Assembly (NCBI GenBank): GCA_028724585.1
Contig: JAQYCQ010000018.1
Span: forward strand, 1 to 38,085
DNA length: 38,085 nt
Reading direction: 5' to 3'
Source of the DNA: Bacillota bacterium
GTDB taxonomy: Bacteria > Bacillota > Clostridia > Peptostreptococcales > Anaerovoracaceae
A program made the position numbers and the translations under genes. Every line of letters begins with the position of its first letter. The first letter of the stretch is position 1. This document shows, in pieces, positions 7,793-16,937 of the stretch. Below the pieces are notes generated by a model that was not told the origin of the DNA, made no database searches, and saw only the letters and a program-made list of their open reading frames with translations.

Positions 7793-9082
7793 CTAAAGGC
7801 TGGCGATGATCTTTCTGCAGGCATTCTCCGTTTCCGCCGCTGCCTTCTCCACATCGATAGTAGTGAACTGGCCGTCGCGGTAGAGTACCTTTCCATCTGC
7901 CATAGTAAGGAGCACATCGCTGCCTGACGCCGAATATACGACGTTAGTAGCCAGGTCGTGGATAGGCCTCATGTTAGGTACTGTAAGGTCGAGCACGATC
8001 AGGTCAGCCCTGTTTCCTGCCTTGAGGGCTCCACAGTTATTCCTGCCCTGAGAAAGCGCTCCGGCGATGGTTCCTGCCTTAAGAGTTTCTACCGGAGTGA
8101 CAAGAGTAGGATCTGAGTGTCTCTCCTTGTTGAGGAGAGCGAAGAATTTCATTTCTTCTATGAAGTTGAGGCTGTTGTTGCTGGCAACGCTGTCTGTGCC
8201 GATAGCGACATTGATGCCCTTGGAGAGCATAGCCGGAATATCAGCAACTCCGCTCGCCAGCTTCAGGTTGCTGACAGGACAGCTCGCTACAGTTACGCCC
8301 TTTTCCTTAAGGATATCAAGGTCGCCTTCTTCTACCCATACGCAGTGGGCAGCAGTAGTCCTCGTATCGAAAGCGCCGAGGTCGTTAAGGAGCTGTACAG
8401 GAGTCCTGCCTCCGTGTCTCTGCTTGCATTCTTCGTGCTCGCTCTTTGTTTCAGAAATATGGACGTGCATGTTGAGGCCGTACTGTTTAGCGTATTCAGC
8501 CACCTCTCTCATGCTGGTTTCTGTGTTTGTATATTCCGCGTGGATGCTGGCGTCTACGATCAGCCTTCCTTCTGCCGCGCCGTTATAGTCCTCCGCGAAG
8601 CGGACCGCCTCCTTGTAGCTGTCGCTGTTCTTTACCGAACCCTCAGCGAAGCTGGTTATGCTCCTTGAGATATTGGCCTTGGCTCCGCTGTCGATAACGG
8701 CTCTTGCCATATCATCGCAGAAATAATACATGTCGCTGGTGGACACTATACCGAATCTCAGTGATTCTGCCATAGCCAGCAGCGTAGCGTAATATACCGC
8801 ATCGCTGTAGAGCTTGTCCTCGAACGGGAATATCCTGTCGTTGAGCCAGCTTGAAAGTGCCAGATTCTCTCCGTAGCCTCTCATGAGCATCATAGGACTG
8901 TGAGCATGAGCGTTATAAAAAGCGCTCATGAGTAGCTTTCCTCTGCCGTCATATTCCTCGCCGCAGTTCATCTGCGGACGTTCGCTGCCGATGTACGCAA
9001 TGCTGTCATCAATAGTTCCGACATACATATGGTCATGGCGCTCAAAATTTTCATCAAGAATAGTAATATCGCTGAATAGCAT
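7793..9082 (-). CDS. mtaD: MtaD-type S-adenosylhomocysteine/methylthioadenosine deaminase
   Basis: A 429-residue metal-dependent amidohydrolase of the TRZ/ATZ/MtaD group. Metal ligands are visible: H59 and H61 (in NAHAHS), H208 (in HVHISET) with E211, H246 (in AAHCVW) and D297 (in GTDSVASNN). Family members deaminate SAH or MTA to the inosyl forms, which matters in anaerobes lacking SAH hydrolase. Guanine or other amine deaminases share this fold, so the substrate is inferred. AAGGAGA lies 8 nt before the ATG. It sits between trkH and the flippase in the same run, with no functional link evident. Confidence 0.75.
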   Translation of the reverse strand: MLFSDITILDENFERHDHMYVGTIDDSIAYIGSERPQMNCGEEYDGRGKLLMSAFYNAHAHSPMMLMRGYGENLALSSWLNDRIFPFEDKLYSDAVYYATLLAMAESLRFGIVSTSDMYYFCDDMARAVIDSGAKANISRSITSFAEGSVKNSDSYKEAVRFAEDYNGAAEGRLIVDASIHAEYTNTETSMREVAEYAKQYGLNMHVHISETKSEHEECKQRHGGRTPVQLLNDLGAFDTRTTAAHCVWVEEGDLDILKEKGVTVASCPVSNLKLASGVADIPAMLSKGINVAIGTDSVASNNSLNFIEEMKFFALLNKERHSDPTLVTPVETLKAGTIAGALSQGRNNCGALKAGNRADLIVLDLTVPNMRPIHDLATNVVYSASGSDVLLTMADGKVLYRDGQFTTIDVEKAAAETENACRKIIASL

Positions 9083-9151
9083 GTTATGTTCTCCTTTTCT
9101 GCTTTACGGCAGACATTTTGTCATATATTTTTGCCAATGTCAAATCACGCG

Positions 9152-10597
9152 TCAATACCTGTACCAGGTGCGCGGATACAGCATCATCAATATAGGGAAT
9201 ATCTCCAGTCGACCCGCCAGCATATCCACGCTCAGCACCACCATGGAAAACCCTGAGAATACGGAAAAGGAACCGGACGGACCGACCTGGCTGAAGCCGC
9301 ATCCCACATTGTTCAAAGCCGCCGCTACAGCGGATACAGTAGTTATCATATCGAGATCGTTTATCGAGACCAGAAGCACTGAAACGGCAAAAACAGTCAC
9401 ATACATGACAATAAATGAGTATACGCTGGTCAGAGCCTCTGTGCTCATCACACGCCCGTTGTATTTGATCACATTGACTGAGCGCGGGCTGAGAAGCCTT
9501 TTCACATCCGCTACTACGAGCTTACCCATGATGATCATCCTGGAAAGCTTGATCCCGCATGACGTCGATCCTGAGCAGGCGCCTATGAACATAAGTGCCA
9601 GAAGCAGTATCTTTGAGTAACTGGGCCAGACATCGAAGTCGTCGAGAATAAATCCTGTGCTCGATGACATAGCTGTGACCGCGAATGAAGAATTTATCAG
9701 AGCCCTCCCGAAGCTCTCGTATTTTGTCATGGTATTGAAAGCAATGGTGACGGACGCGAAAACGGTTATGCCTGCGTAGGCTTTGAGCTCCGGATTTTTA
9801 AAAGCGTCCCTGGCCCTGCCGGTGAACATGAGAAAGAAAAGGGTGTAGTTTACGCCGAATAAAAACATAAATACCGTAGTGACGATAGAGATATAGTCGC
9901 TGTCATAATAGGCGATGGACGCGTCGTGAATGTTGAAGCCGCCGGTCCCCGCGGTCCCGAATGTGATATTCACAGCGTCAAAGGTGGACATCCCGCCCAG
10001 CTTCAGGAATATGAAATCTATTATGGTGAGAATGATATATATCGTGTAGAGGATTATAGCCGACATCTGAGTCTTGGGCACTATCTTGTCCGAGTCAGGG
10101 CTGGAGCTCTCTGCTTTCATGAGATTGACAGCGCTGCCGCCTTTACGTGGAAGAACAGCCAGCATAAAGACCAGAACTCCCATTCCGCCCAGCCATACAG
10201 TAAACGATCTCCAAAACAGTATAGACCTGCTTACGGATTCCACATCGTTAAATACAGTAATGCCTGTGGTCGTGAATCCGGACATAGTCTCGAAAAATGC
10301 CTCTACAAATACCGGTATCTCGCCGCTGACGTAATAAGGCAGAGCTCCCGTCAGAGAGATAGCTATCCACGAGAGCCCGACTATGACCATGCTGTCCCTC
10401 ATGAGCAGCACTTCGTTTTTCCTGTCTATCCTGGTCAGGAGAAAGCCGATGATAAGAGCCGCCGCGGCTGCGGCCGCAAATCCCTTTAAAGCGGCAGTTT
10501 CCCTTAAAAATGCCGCCAGAATGAGCGGCATGAGCAGTATAAAGCCCTCTACGACCAGTATGTTCCCTACTGTATGGAATACTGTACGGTAATTCAT
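9152..10597 (-). CDS. trkH: Potassium uptake channel subunit TrkH
   Basis: A 481-residue membrane protein with the four pore-loop repeats of the Trk/Ktr/HKT family: SGFTTTGITVF, FGTAGTGGFNIHD, MSSSTGFILDD and GACSGSTSCGIKLSR. Each contributes a glycine to the K+ filter. It forms the membrane part of the Trk system with TrkA, whose gene lies 9 bp upstream. The length is normal. A GTGAG sequence before the ATG serves as a weak ribosome binding site. Confidence 0.94.
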   Translation of the reverse strand: MNYRTVFHTVGNILVVEGFILLMPLILAAFLRETAALKGFAAAAAAALIIGFLLTRIDRKNEVLLMRDSMVIVGLSWIAISLTGALPYYVSGEIPVFVEAFFETMSGFTTTGITVFNDVESVSRSILFWRSFTVWLGGMGVLVFMLAVLPRKGGSAVNLMKAESSSPDSDKIVPKTQMSAIILYTIYIILTIIDFIFLKLGGMSTFDAVNITFGTAGTGGFNIHDASIAYYDSDYISIVTTVFMFLFGVNYTLFFLMFTGRARDAFKNPELKAYAGITVFASVTIAFNTMTKYESFGRALINSSFAVTAMSSSTGFILDDFDVWPSYSKILLLALMFIGACSGSTSCGIKLSRMIIMGKLVVADVKRLLSPRSVNVIKYNGRVMSTEALTSVYSFIVMYVTVFAVSVLLVSINDLDMITTVSAVAAALNNVGCGFSQVGPSGSFSVFSGFSMVVLSVDMLAGRLEIFPILMMLYPRTWYRY

Positions 10598-10606
10598 ATC
10601 TTTAAC

Positions 10607-11962
10607 TCACTTGATTATATCTTTTATAGAATCCAGCTTCCCGGTCGTTATCACGACCACGCTGTCTCCCGGCATGAGTATATCGTTTCCGCGCGGGATG
10701 AGCACTCTGCCGCGCCTTTTGATAACTCCGATTATCACATCATTCCTTATGCTCAGCTCGCTGAGCTTTTTCCCGGTCACGCCCGGATGCTCTCCCACAA
10801 GGAATTCCACAGCCTCCGCGGTATCATCGGCTATGCGGAAAAGAGCCTGCACCTCTGAAGAATCTGAGGAGTTTTTCATGGCCCTTACGAATTGGAGGAT
10901 GTTCTCAGTAGCTACCAGACGCGGTGAGAATGTGCTCCCTATGTTAAGCATACGGAGTACAGTCGAAAAAGAATTGTGCGTGACCTTCGTCAGGACCTTT
11001 GCTTCTGACGATGACTGCACGAAGAGGCTCAGCATGATGTTTTCCTCGTCAAGTCCGGTCAGGGACGCGAAAGCGTCTGCCTTGGCAATCCCTTCTTCTA
11101 TAAGAAGCTGCTGGTCAGTACCGTCGCCGTGGATGATCTCCGCGTTAGGCAGAGCTTCTATGAGCTCCATACACCTGTCTCTGTCGCGTTCTATGATCTC
11201 AACGTGCACCCCGGTCTCTATCATCATCTTGGCCAGATAGAAGCCTATGCGGCCTCCGCCCACAATGATCATATTTTTGACCCGGTTAGTCTTTATCCCG
11301 GTCTGGGTGAGGAATTTCATCTCCTCGGCACGCCTGCCGGCTATGATGATCCTGTCGTTTTCTTCTATGACGTAGTCGCCGGACGGTATGATCACGTCGC
11401 CGTTCTTTTTTGTTACCAGGCAGACCAGTATATTGGGATTTACCTTCCAGAGATTTTTTAGCTGCATGCCTATGAGACGGTTCCTCTCTCCTATCAGGAA
11501 CTCCAGCAGGTCGATATCGCCGCCTGTAAAAGTCTCCACCTTTATCATAGACGGGAGCTTAAGCACCCTGACCATCTCGTCCGCGCAGGCCTTTTCCGGA
11601 TTTATAGACATGCTCAGCCCGAAATCGCTCTTCAGCAGCGGCAGAACGTCGACATATTCAGGATTGCGGACCCTGGCTATGGCATTTTTAACTCCCAGCT
11701 TCCTGCCCACCATGCAGGACAGGATGTTTAGCTCGTCCATCTGGGTAACGGCGATCAGAAGCTCCGTATGTTCGGCGCCGGCCTGCTTAAGGACCGGTAT
11801 AGTCGCTCCGTTGCCCCTTATACCCAGCACGTCTGAGTGCTCCGTGACTGAAGCCACCCTCTCCTCCTGAAGGTCTATGACAGTGATGTTGTGCTCCTCT
11901 GCCGAAAGCTGCTCGGCCAGGGTAGAACCTATCTTTCCGCAGCCTACTATTATGATATCCAT
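10607..11962 (-). CDS. trkA: Trk system regulatory subunit TrkA
   Basis: A 451-residue cytoplasmic protein with two RCK_N/RCK_C units. The first Rossmann motif is VGCGKIGSTLAEQL at the N-terminus; the second is VGGGRIGFYLAKMM near residue 235. Each binds NAD(H) or ATP to gate TrkH. Each half ends in a TrkA_C domain (LIGMQLKNLWKVNPNI; GKKLSELSIRNDVIIG). The start overlaps the stop of the upstream 60-residue gene by one base (TGATG), and trkH follows 9 bp later, so the three genes are co-transcribed. Confidence 0.94.
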   Translation of the reverse strand: MDIIIVGCGKIGSTLAEQLSAEEHNITVIDLQEERVASVTEHSDVLGIRGNGATIPVLKQAGAEHTELLIAVTQMDELNILSCMVGRKLGVKNAIARVRNPEYVDVLPLLKSDFGLSMSINPEKACADEMVRVLKLPSMIKVETFTGGDIDLLEFLIGERNRLIGMQLKNLWKVNPNILVCLVTKKNGDVIIPSGDYVIEENDRIIIAGRRAEEMKFLTQTGIKTNRVKNMIIVGGGRIGFYLAKMMIETGVHVEIIERDRDRCMELIEALPNAEIIHGDGTDQQLLIEEGIAKADAFASLTGLDEENIMLSLFVQSSSEAKVLTKVTHNSFSTVLRMLNIGSTFSPRLVATENILQFVRAMKNSSDSSEVQALFRIADDTAEAVEFLVGEHPGVTGKKLSELSIRNDVIIGVIKRRGRVLIPRGNDILMPGDSVVVITTGKLDSIKDIIK

Positions 11963-12144
11963 CAGCCTATAAACCCGCCCGCGCCTACAGTGACGAACAG
12001 TCCGGAAACAGCTATGAGTACGCCTACTGCTATAAACGCGATTGCTGCTCCGCCCGGAAGCTTGGCGCGGTTTATCCCGGTAAATACCACGAGCACCGCT
12101 CCCAGTATCACTCCGATAATTCCAGCTATAACAAGTGGATCCAT
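11962..12144 (-). CDS. Small two-helix membrane protein, unknown function
   Basis: A 60-residue peptide with two hydrophobic helices (about residues 4-22 and 31-54) joined by a short basic turn, NRAKLPGG. AAGGAG lies 7 nt before the ATG, and the stop overlaps the trkA start by one base. This makes a real, translationally coupled gene likely. Its position suggests, but does not prove, a role as an accessory peptide for TrkAH. I do not recognise a family. Confidence 0.7.
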   Translation of the reverse strand: MDPLVIAGIIGVILGAVLVVFTGINRAKLPGGAAIAFIAVGVLIAVSGLFVTVGAGGFIG

Positions 12145-12171
12145 TTCAAACTCCTTAACTAAAGTCCAGGT

Positions 12172-14085
12172 CTATTTCTCGAGAAGGGCGCAGATCACTC
12201 TGGCTGCCTGCGCTCTGGTCGTGTTATTTCCAGGGTAGAAATATCGTTTCTCATTACCCTTTTTATCTTTTTCTATAACGCCGCTTATGACGCCGCCGCG
12301 AACGGCCTTATCTACAGATGCTTCCGCCCACGAAGGGATCTCGTCAGCATCGGCGAAATCTACGCCTGAAACTGTATTTCCAAGCTGCAGGCCAGCGGCT
12401 TCAGCGTAGTTGCTGATCATGACCGCCATCTCTGCTCTCGTTATGTTCTTCTGAGGTGAGAATGTCGACACGTCGGTGCCCTTAGCCACACCTTCTTCGA
12501 CGGCCCAGTTTACACAGCCGTCGAACCAGTCAGCGGAGCTGACGTCAGTAAATCCGGCATCCTTAAAGCCTGAAAAATCTTTCACTCCGGCGCTCGATGC
12601 CAGCATCTTTACGAACTCAGCACGCGTAACGTTCCTGTCTGGTCTGAATGTACCGTCTCCCATTCCGTTGATGATGCCGGCAGAGACCAGCGTCCTTATA
12701 TAGCTCTCAGCCCAGTGGCCGGTTATATCGTTTAATCCCGATGGATCAGTATTATCAACAGGCTCGACTCCCGCAGGATCGGTATTTGCCGGAACGCGGT
12801 TGGACGCGTAGGCATTCTCATAAAGCTGGTAGAGCTTGGCATTGCCGGCAACGCTCTGGTACCTGAAGTGGATCTCGCCCGATACCTCAGGAAGCGATTT
12901 ATTGAGCTGCAGCTGGCGAGTCAGCTCGTCGGTGCCCTTCCATACTCCTGACGCGGCGTCAGCGCGGTAATCTGCCATTCCTATGTAAAGCTTGACATTG
13001 GTGCCCGAGACTACATCCGACCACCATTTGGCCAGCTTCTGGTAGTCAGCGATCTTGTAGCCGATGTTCCAGTAGATCTGAGGCGCGATATAGTCTATCC
13101 AGCCGTTCTTTATCCAGGTGTAGGAGTCAGCGTACCTTTCTGAATAGGCCTCGCCTCCCCTTGTGTCGGATCCCAGCGAGTTATTTTCTTTATTTGCCCA
13201 GATGCCCATAGGGCTGATGCCGAACACGCAGTGCGGATCTGCTTTATGTACCGCGTCATTTACCTGTCTGACCAGCTTGTTGACATTGTCCCTGCGCCAG
13301 TCAGCCTTGTTCATGCCGTTGCCGTAGGCCGCGTAAGAAGCATCATCATTGAAGGAAGTGCTCGGGTAGAAATAATCGTCGAAATGGATGCCGTCGACAT
13401 CGTAATTATTGACGATCTCCACGGCCGCGTTAGTGATCAGGTCCCTGACAGCAGGCTGTCCCGGATCGAAGTAATAATTATTGCTGCAGCTTATGACATA
13501 ATCGCTGTAAGCAGCCTTAGCCGGGTTGTCATCCGAAAGCTTAGCCCAGTCGCTGGCCGAAGTCGTTATCCTGTAAGGATTGATCCAGGCGTGAAGCTCT
13601 ATGCCCTTCTCATGAGCCTTCTGGACCCAGTAAGCCAGCGGATCGAAGCCGTCGGCCGGAGCCTGCCCCTGAACGCCCGTAAGATATCTGCTCCACGGGT
13701 AATACGAAGATTTATAAAAAGCGTCCGCCGCGGGCCTTACCTGCAGGAAGATGGTGTTCATTCCCAGCTTGTAGCAGTCGTCTATGACCGCGTCCGCCTG
13801 AGCCTTAAGGGACTCTGCTGAAGTCGTCGGATCGCGCGGATAGTCCATGGATCCGACTGTCGATACCCAGATCCCTCTCATCACCGAGCCTGGATCCGCG
13901 TACTGCGCCTTTACGTCAGCTCCGCTGACAGCTTTCGCCTCATCGGCGAAAGAAAACATCATAGAGCCCGCGATAGTCCAGATCAGGAAAAGTATCGCCA
14001 GCACGATGGCGACAGCGCCTATCATCTTTTTTCTTCGGACTTCGTAAGCCGATCTCTCCTTATCGTCTTTTCTGTTTCCAGCCAT
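12172..14085 (-). CDS. Cell-surface GHL10-type glycoside hydrolase with three SLH domains
   Basis: A 637-residue protein. Residues 22-46 form a signal anchor after a charged N-terminus. Residues ~68-400 match the GHL10/DUF187 (YngK-type) hydrolase domain: MRGIWVSTVGSMDYP, then LHAWINPYRIT and DGIHFDDYFYP, a TIM-barrel motif with likely catalytic acids. Three SLH domains follow at about 453-500, 512-565 and 574-637, each with a TRAE/TRAQ motif (VTRAEF, ITRAEM, TTRAQA). SLH domains bind pyruvylated wall polymers and hold the enzyme on the cell surface. The substrate is unknown; a wall glycan is plausible. I start at ATG 14085 (AAAGGGGAA upstream); the frame is open back to 14247, but that part overlaps cpsB. 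Confidence 0.82.
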   Translation of the reverse strand: MAGNRKDDKERSAYEVRRKKMIGAVAIVLAILFLIWTIAGSMMFSFADEAKAVSGADVKAQYADPGSVMRGIWVSTVGSMDYPRDPTTSAESLKAQADAVIDDCYKLGMNTIFLQVRPAADAFYKSSYYPWSRYLTGVQGQAPADGFDPLAYWVQKAHEKGIELHAWINPYRITTSASDWAKLSDDNPAKAAYSDYVISCSNNYYFDPGQPAVRDLITNAAVEIVNNYDVDGIHFDDYFYPSTSFNDDASYAAYGNGMNKADWRRDNVNKLVRQVNDAVHKADPHCVFGISPMGIWANKENNSLGSDTRGGEAYSERYADSYTWIKNGWIDYIAPQIYWNIGYKIADYQKLAKWWSDVVSGTNVKLYIGMADYRADAASGVWKGTDELTRQLQLNKSLPEVSGEIHFRYQSVAGNAKLYQLYENAYASNRVPANTDPAGVEPVDNTDPSGLNDITGHWAESYIRTLVSAGIINGMGDGTFRPDRNVTRAEFVKMLASSAGVKDFSGFKDAGFTDVSSADWFDGCVNWAVEEGVAKGTDVSTFSPQKNITRAEMAVMISNYAEAAGLQLGNTVSGVDFADADEIPSWAEASVDKAVRGGVISGVIEKDKKGNEKRYFYPGNNTTRAQAARVICALLEK

Positions 14086-14120
14086 AAATAAAAATTCCCC
14101 TTTCGATCGGTGCCTGGCAG

Positions 14121-14846
14121 CTAGATGTCCAGATACACCGCCTTCTCCAGCATTTTGCGTCCGTAAGCGTCTATCCTGCCGACTATCTCGTCGGAGCAGA
14201 CTTCCCTCAGGCGCTCTACGGCCTGTCCCAGGTCGGGCTGGCGCCATTCGGCGCTGTGGCAGTCCGAGCCGAGGATCTGGATCTTTCCGCTCTCTATGAG
14301 CGGCTTGTAAAACTGCGTATTGTGAACGCCGTTGATATATATGGCGTTCATCTGTATGACCACCGGCATCTTATAGAAATGTTCTATATATTTTGTCGGT
14401 GTAAAAGTGTGAAAATATCTGTCTATGTGAGGTATCACAGGTGTGAACGGCGTGTTCAGGGCTATATCGTCTATTACCTTTACGTTGGATTCAGTCCAGG
14501 GAGTGAAAGGCATCTCGGTCATGATATAGTTGGTGCCGTTTATAGTAAGCTTGTCCAGGTAGTCCCATCTGTTCATATCGGGCATGAACTCGACCTCCGC
14601 ACCGAGGATCATGCGCGGTATCAGCTTCCTGTCCTCCTCGGACAGGGACTCTCGTATCTGGTCGCAGCGCAGCTGCCTCTCCAGCAGCCATGGCCTTATG
14701 CTGTTTTCGCCTCTCCTGAAATGGGGAGTCAGCACTACGGTATCTATACCCTGGGCATAGCTCATCCTGAGCATTTCGATGGATTCCTCTACATTGTGGG
14801 AGCCATCGTCTATGTGATGCAGAATATGTGTATGAAAATCGATCAT
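14121..14846 (-). CDS. CpsB/YwqE-type PHP-domain tyrosine-protein phosphatase
   Basis: A 241-residue PHP-fold metal-dependent phosphatase. The N-terminal FHTHILHHIDDGS carries the first metal histidines (H5, H7) and is the hallmark of CpsB/CapC. Later ligands are in TPHF, GAEVEF, IPHIDRY and GSDCHS. CpsB enzymes dephosphorylate the bacterial tyrosine kinase that controls capsule or exopolysaccharide length. No such kinase or capsule cluster is in the window, so its partner is elsewhere. It is followed after 35 bp by the SLH hydrolase gene, which suggests envelope function. Confidence 0.78.
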   Translation of the reverse strand: MIDFHTHILHHIDDGSHNVEESIEMLRMSYAQGIDTVVLTPHFRRGENSIRPWLLERQLRCDQIRESLSEEDRKLIPRMILGAEVEFMPDMNRWDYLDKLTINGTNYIMTEMPFTPWTESNVKVIDDIALNTPFTPVIPHIDRYFHTFTPTKYIEHFYKMPVVIQMNAIYINGVHNTQFYKPLIESGKIQILGSDCHSAEWRQPDLGQAVERLREVCSDEIVGRIDAYGRKMLEKAVYLDI

Positions 14847-14866
14847 TATTTTTTCTTTCCGGGAGA

Positions 14867-15502
14867 TCAGAAGGAAAGATCACTGAGTACTATCAGCAGC
14901 ATTCCCTTTCTGACTGTTATCTCCGCTTTTTCCATTACAAATTCGTTGCTCACGCCGAGCGGATATGTATTTGTAAGCTCGGCCTCAGTCAGCGGATACT
15001 TGAGTCCTCTCAGGGTCACTCCCTCCGACCTTCTATCCATAGAAAAGATGGAGATCTTCGTCCATCTGCCTCTGGATACCCTGACTGTCTCGTTTTCCAT
15101 AGCGAAGATCTGGTGATGCTCGTCTACCAGAGTACATCTGGCTCCCCTCTCAGCGGCATAGGCGCAGAGAGCGAAATTAGCGATCTCGTGGTCGACACGG
15201 CCGCCCAGGGCGCCGCATATCACTATATTGGGATACTCGTTGATCATCGCCTGTCTCAGGGCGATCATGGTATCGGTATCATCCTTTTCCGGTTTTTCGC
15301 GGATGACTTCTATGCCTGCTTCTATCTCACCGGGATAGGAATCGAAATCCCCGACGACCAGATCCGGTACTATTCCCGAATCGACAGCGTGTTTATAGCC
15401 CCTGTCGCAGGCGATTATAAAATCAGCGTCTTTAAGGCCGGGCGGAATAAAGCACCTCGGTGCGCCTGTTATTATCAGACAAGTTTCCGAATTATCAGCC
15501 AT
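14867..15502 (-). CDS. thiN: Thiamine diphosphokinase
   Basis: A 211-residue enzyme that transfers pyrophosphate from ATP to thiamine to form thiamine diphosphate. Family motifs are clear: ACDRGYKHA (31-39), VGDFDSYPG (50-58), KDDTDTMIAL and GALGGRVDHEI. The C-terminal domain with YPLTEAELTNTYPLGVSNEF forms the thiamine-binding part. Ribosome binding site GGAGG lies about 10 nt before the ATG. It sits between cca and cpsB with short gaps, in the same run, and has no thiamine genes around it. Confidence 0.9.
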   Translation of the reverse strand: MADNSETCLIITGAPRCFIPPGLKDADFIIACDRGYKHAVDSGIVPDLVVGDFDSYPGEIEAGIEVIREKPEKDDTDTMIALRQAMINEYPNIVICGALGGRVDHEIANFALCAYAAERGARCTLVDEHHQIFAMENETVRVSRGRWTKISIFSMDRRSEGVTLRGLKYPLTEAELTNTYPLGVSNEFVMEKAEITVRKGMLLIVLSDLSF

Positions 15503-15541
15503 TTAAGATCACGCCTCCAAACAATCTATATATCTCAGAGC

Positions 15542-16879
15542 TCAGCCTCTGTATTTTTCGGCAGCCCTGAGCAGTGCCTGCCTCTCGTTAGGCAGCCTGT
15601 CGTTTATAACTTCTTCCAGAAGGTCCGAAAGGGCCTTTCCTATCATCTTTCCGTCGGTCACTCCGGCAGCTTTAAGGTCATCGCCGTTGACAGCCAGTCC
15701 CTTAAGGGATATGCAGTCGCCGTCAGCTATTATCTCTTTGACCATACTGCGCACCTGAGCTACGCGTTCTTTAGTAGCGGCAGTGTATTTCTCCCTCTTG
15801 CCGGCGGAGTCGGCCTCCTGTATCTCAAGCAGCATGCTCAGCCTTTCGGGCCCCAGCTTCACAAGAGCCCCTCTGACCAGCGGCTTTACCGGCTGCAGCT
15901 TCATGTCATGGTCTTTTATGAGCTCAGTCACCGTATTGATGATCTCCTTAGAGAATTTCATCCTGCGCAGGATCTCTCCCGCCATCTCGGCTCCTTTTGC
16001 CTGATGCCCTTTGAAGTGGCCCCTGCCGGTCTCGTCTTCTGTATAGACTACAGGCTTAGCCATATCATGCAGCAGCATGGTCAGCCTGAGGACCGGGTCC
16101 GGCCTTATGGCGTCCAGAGCCGCCAGAGTATGGTGCCAGACATCTCTGTTATGATAAGGACTTTTCTGGTCGAAGCCGAACATAGGTCTGATCTCCGGGA
16201 TTATCTCCGCGAAGATGTTCCTGTAGCTGTCCAGCAGCTTTGCCGCGCGCTCGCCCGCCAGGAACTTCAGCAGCTCCGCGTCTATCCGCTCATAGGCTAC
16301 CTTATCCAGCATCTGCCTGCACCGCCTGATAGCCTCGTCCGTAGTCTGGTCAGGCTGATAGCCTTTGACCGACATAAAACGCAGCGCTCTCATTATGCGC
16401 AGGCCGTCCTCCGAAAAACGCTTTACAGGATCCCCGACGCTGCGCAGGATCCCGTCCTCCAGGTCACGCTGACCTTTGAAAACATCTACCAGCCCCGTAT
16501 CCGGCGAATAAGCCATAGCGTTAACGGTAAAATCACGGCGGGCCAGGTCTTCTTCCAGCTTCTTTACGAATGTGACCTCGTCAGGATGCCTGCCGTCGCT
16601 GTAAGCGCCGTCAGACCTGAAAGTGGTGATCTCCACCTCGTGCCCCTCGGTTATCACGGTGACCGTGCCATGCTTAAGGCCTGTCTCGATGATCTTCATC
16701 CCCGACAGGATCTGCTCGGTCTCCTCCGGGAGCGAAGGAGTACACATATCATAATCGTCGGGAATGATACCCTCGAGAGAGTCTCTGACCGCTCCGCCTA
16801 CGATGTAGGCCGCGCTCCCGGCCTTTTTTAAACGCCCCATAATATCAAGTATGTAATCCGGCAGAATGATATCTTTCAT
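15542..16879 (-). CDS. cca: CCA-adding tRNA nucleotidyltransferase with HD domain
   Basis: A 445-residue class II nucleotidyltransferase. The head domain has GGAVRDSLEG (28-37) and the metal aspartates in DDYDMCT (41-47), and then RRDFTVNAMAY. The neck shows the DLEDGILRSVGDP and EDGLRIMRALRF motifs. An HD domain follows, with HNRDVWHHTLAAL and LLHDMAKP, as in many Gram-positive CCA enzymes that also act as 2',3'-phosphatases. It builds or repairs the tRNA 3' CCA end. I choose ATG 16879, preceded by GTGAGG; the frame also has a GTG five codons earlier without a ribosome binding site. Confidence 0.92.
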   Translation of the reverse strand: MKDIILPDYILDIMGRLKKAGSAAYIVGGAVRDSLEGIIPDDYDMCTPSLPEETEQILSGMKIIETGLKHGTVTVITEGHEVEITTFRSDGAYSDGRHPDEVTFVKKLEEDLARRDFTVNAMAYSPDTGLVDVFKGQRDLEDGILRSVGDPVKRFSEDGLRIMRALRFMSVKGYQPDQTTDEAIRRCRQMLDKVAYERIDAELLKFLAGERAAKLLDSYRNIFAEIIPEIRPMFGFDQKSPYHNRDVWHHTLAALDAIRPDPVLRLTMLLHDMAKPVVYTEDETGRGHFKGHQAKGAEMAGEILRRMKFSKEIINTVTELIKDHDMKLQPVKPLVRGALVKLGPERLSMLLEIQEADSAGKREKYTAATKERVAQVRSMVKEIIADGDCISLKGLAVNGDDLKAAGVTDGKMIGKALSDLLEEVINDRLPNERQALLRAAEKYRG

Positions 16880-16937
16880 AGAATTAAACCTCACAAAGCC
16901 ATAACATGTATCTTTTTATTTTATCATCAACACCAGT

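Noticed and set aside
14086-14247. N-terminal extension of the GHL10-SLH protein
   Set aside because: It would overlap cpsB, is arginine-rich without homology, and ATG 14085 has both a ribosome binding site and a proper signal anchor.
14828-16831. A 667-codon open frame on the plus strand
   Set aside because: It lies antisense to cpsB, thiN and cca, which have clear motifs; it has no ribosome binding site and no recognisable domain. Shadow frame from codon bias.
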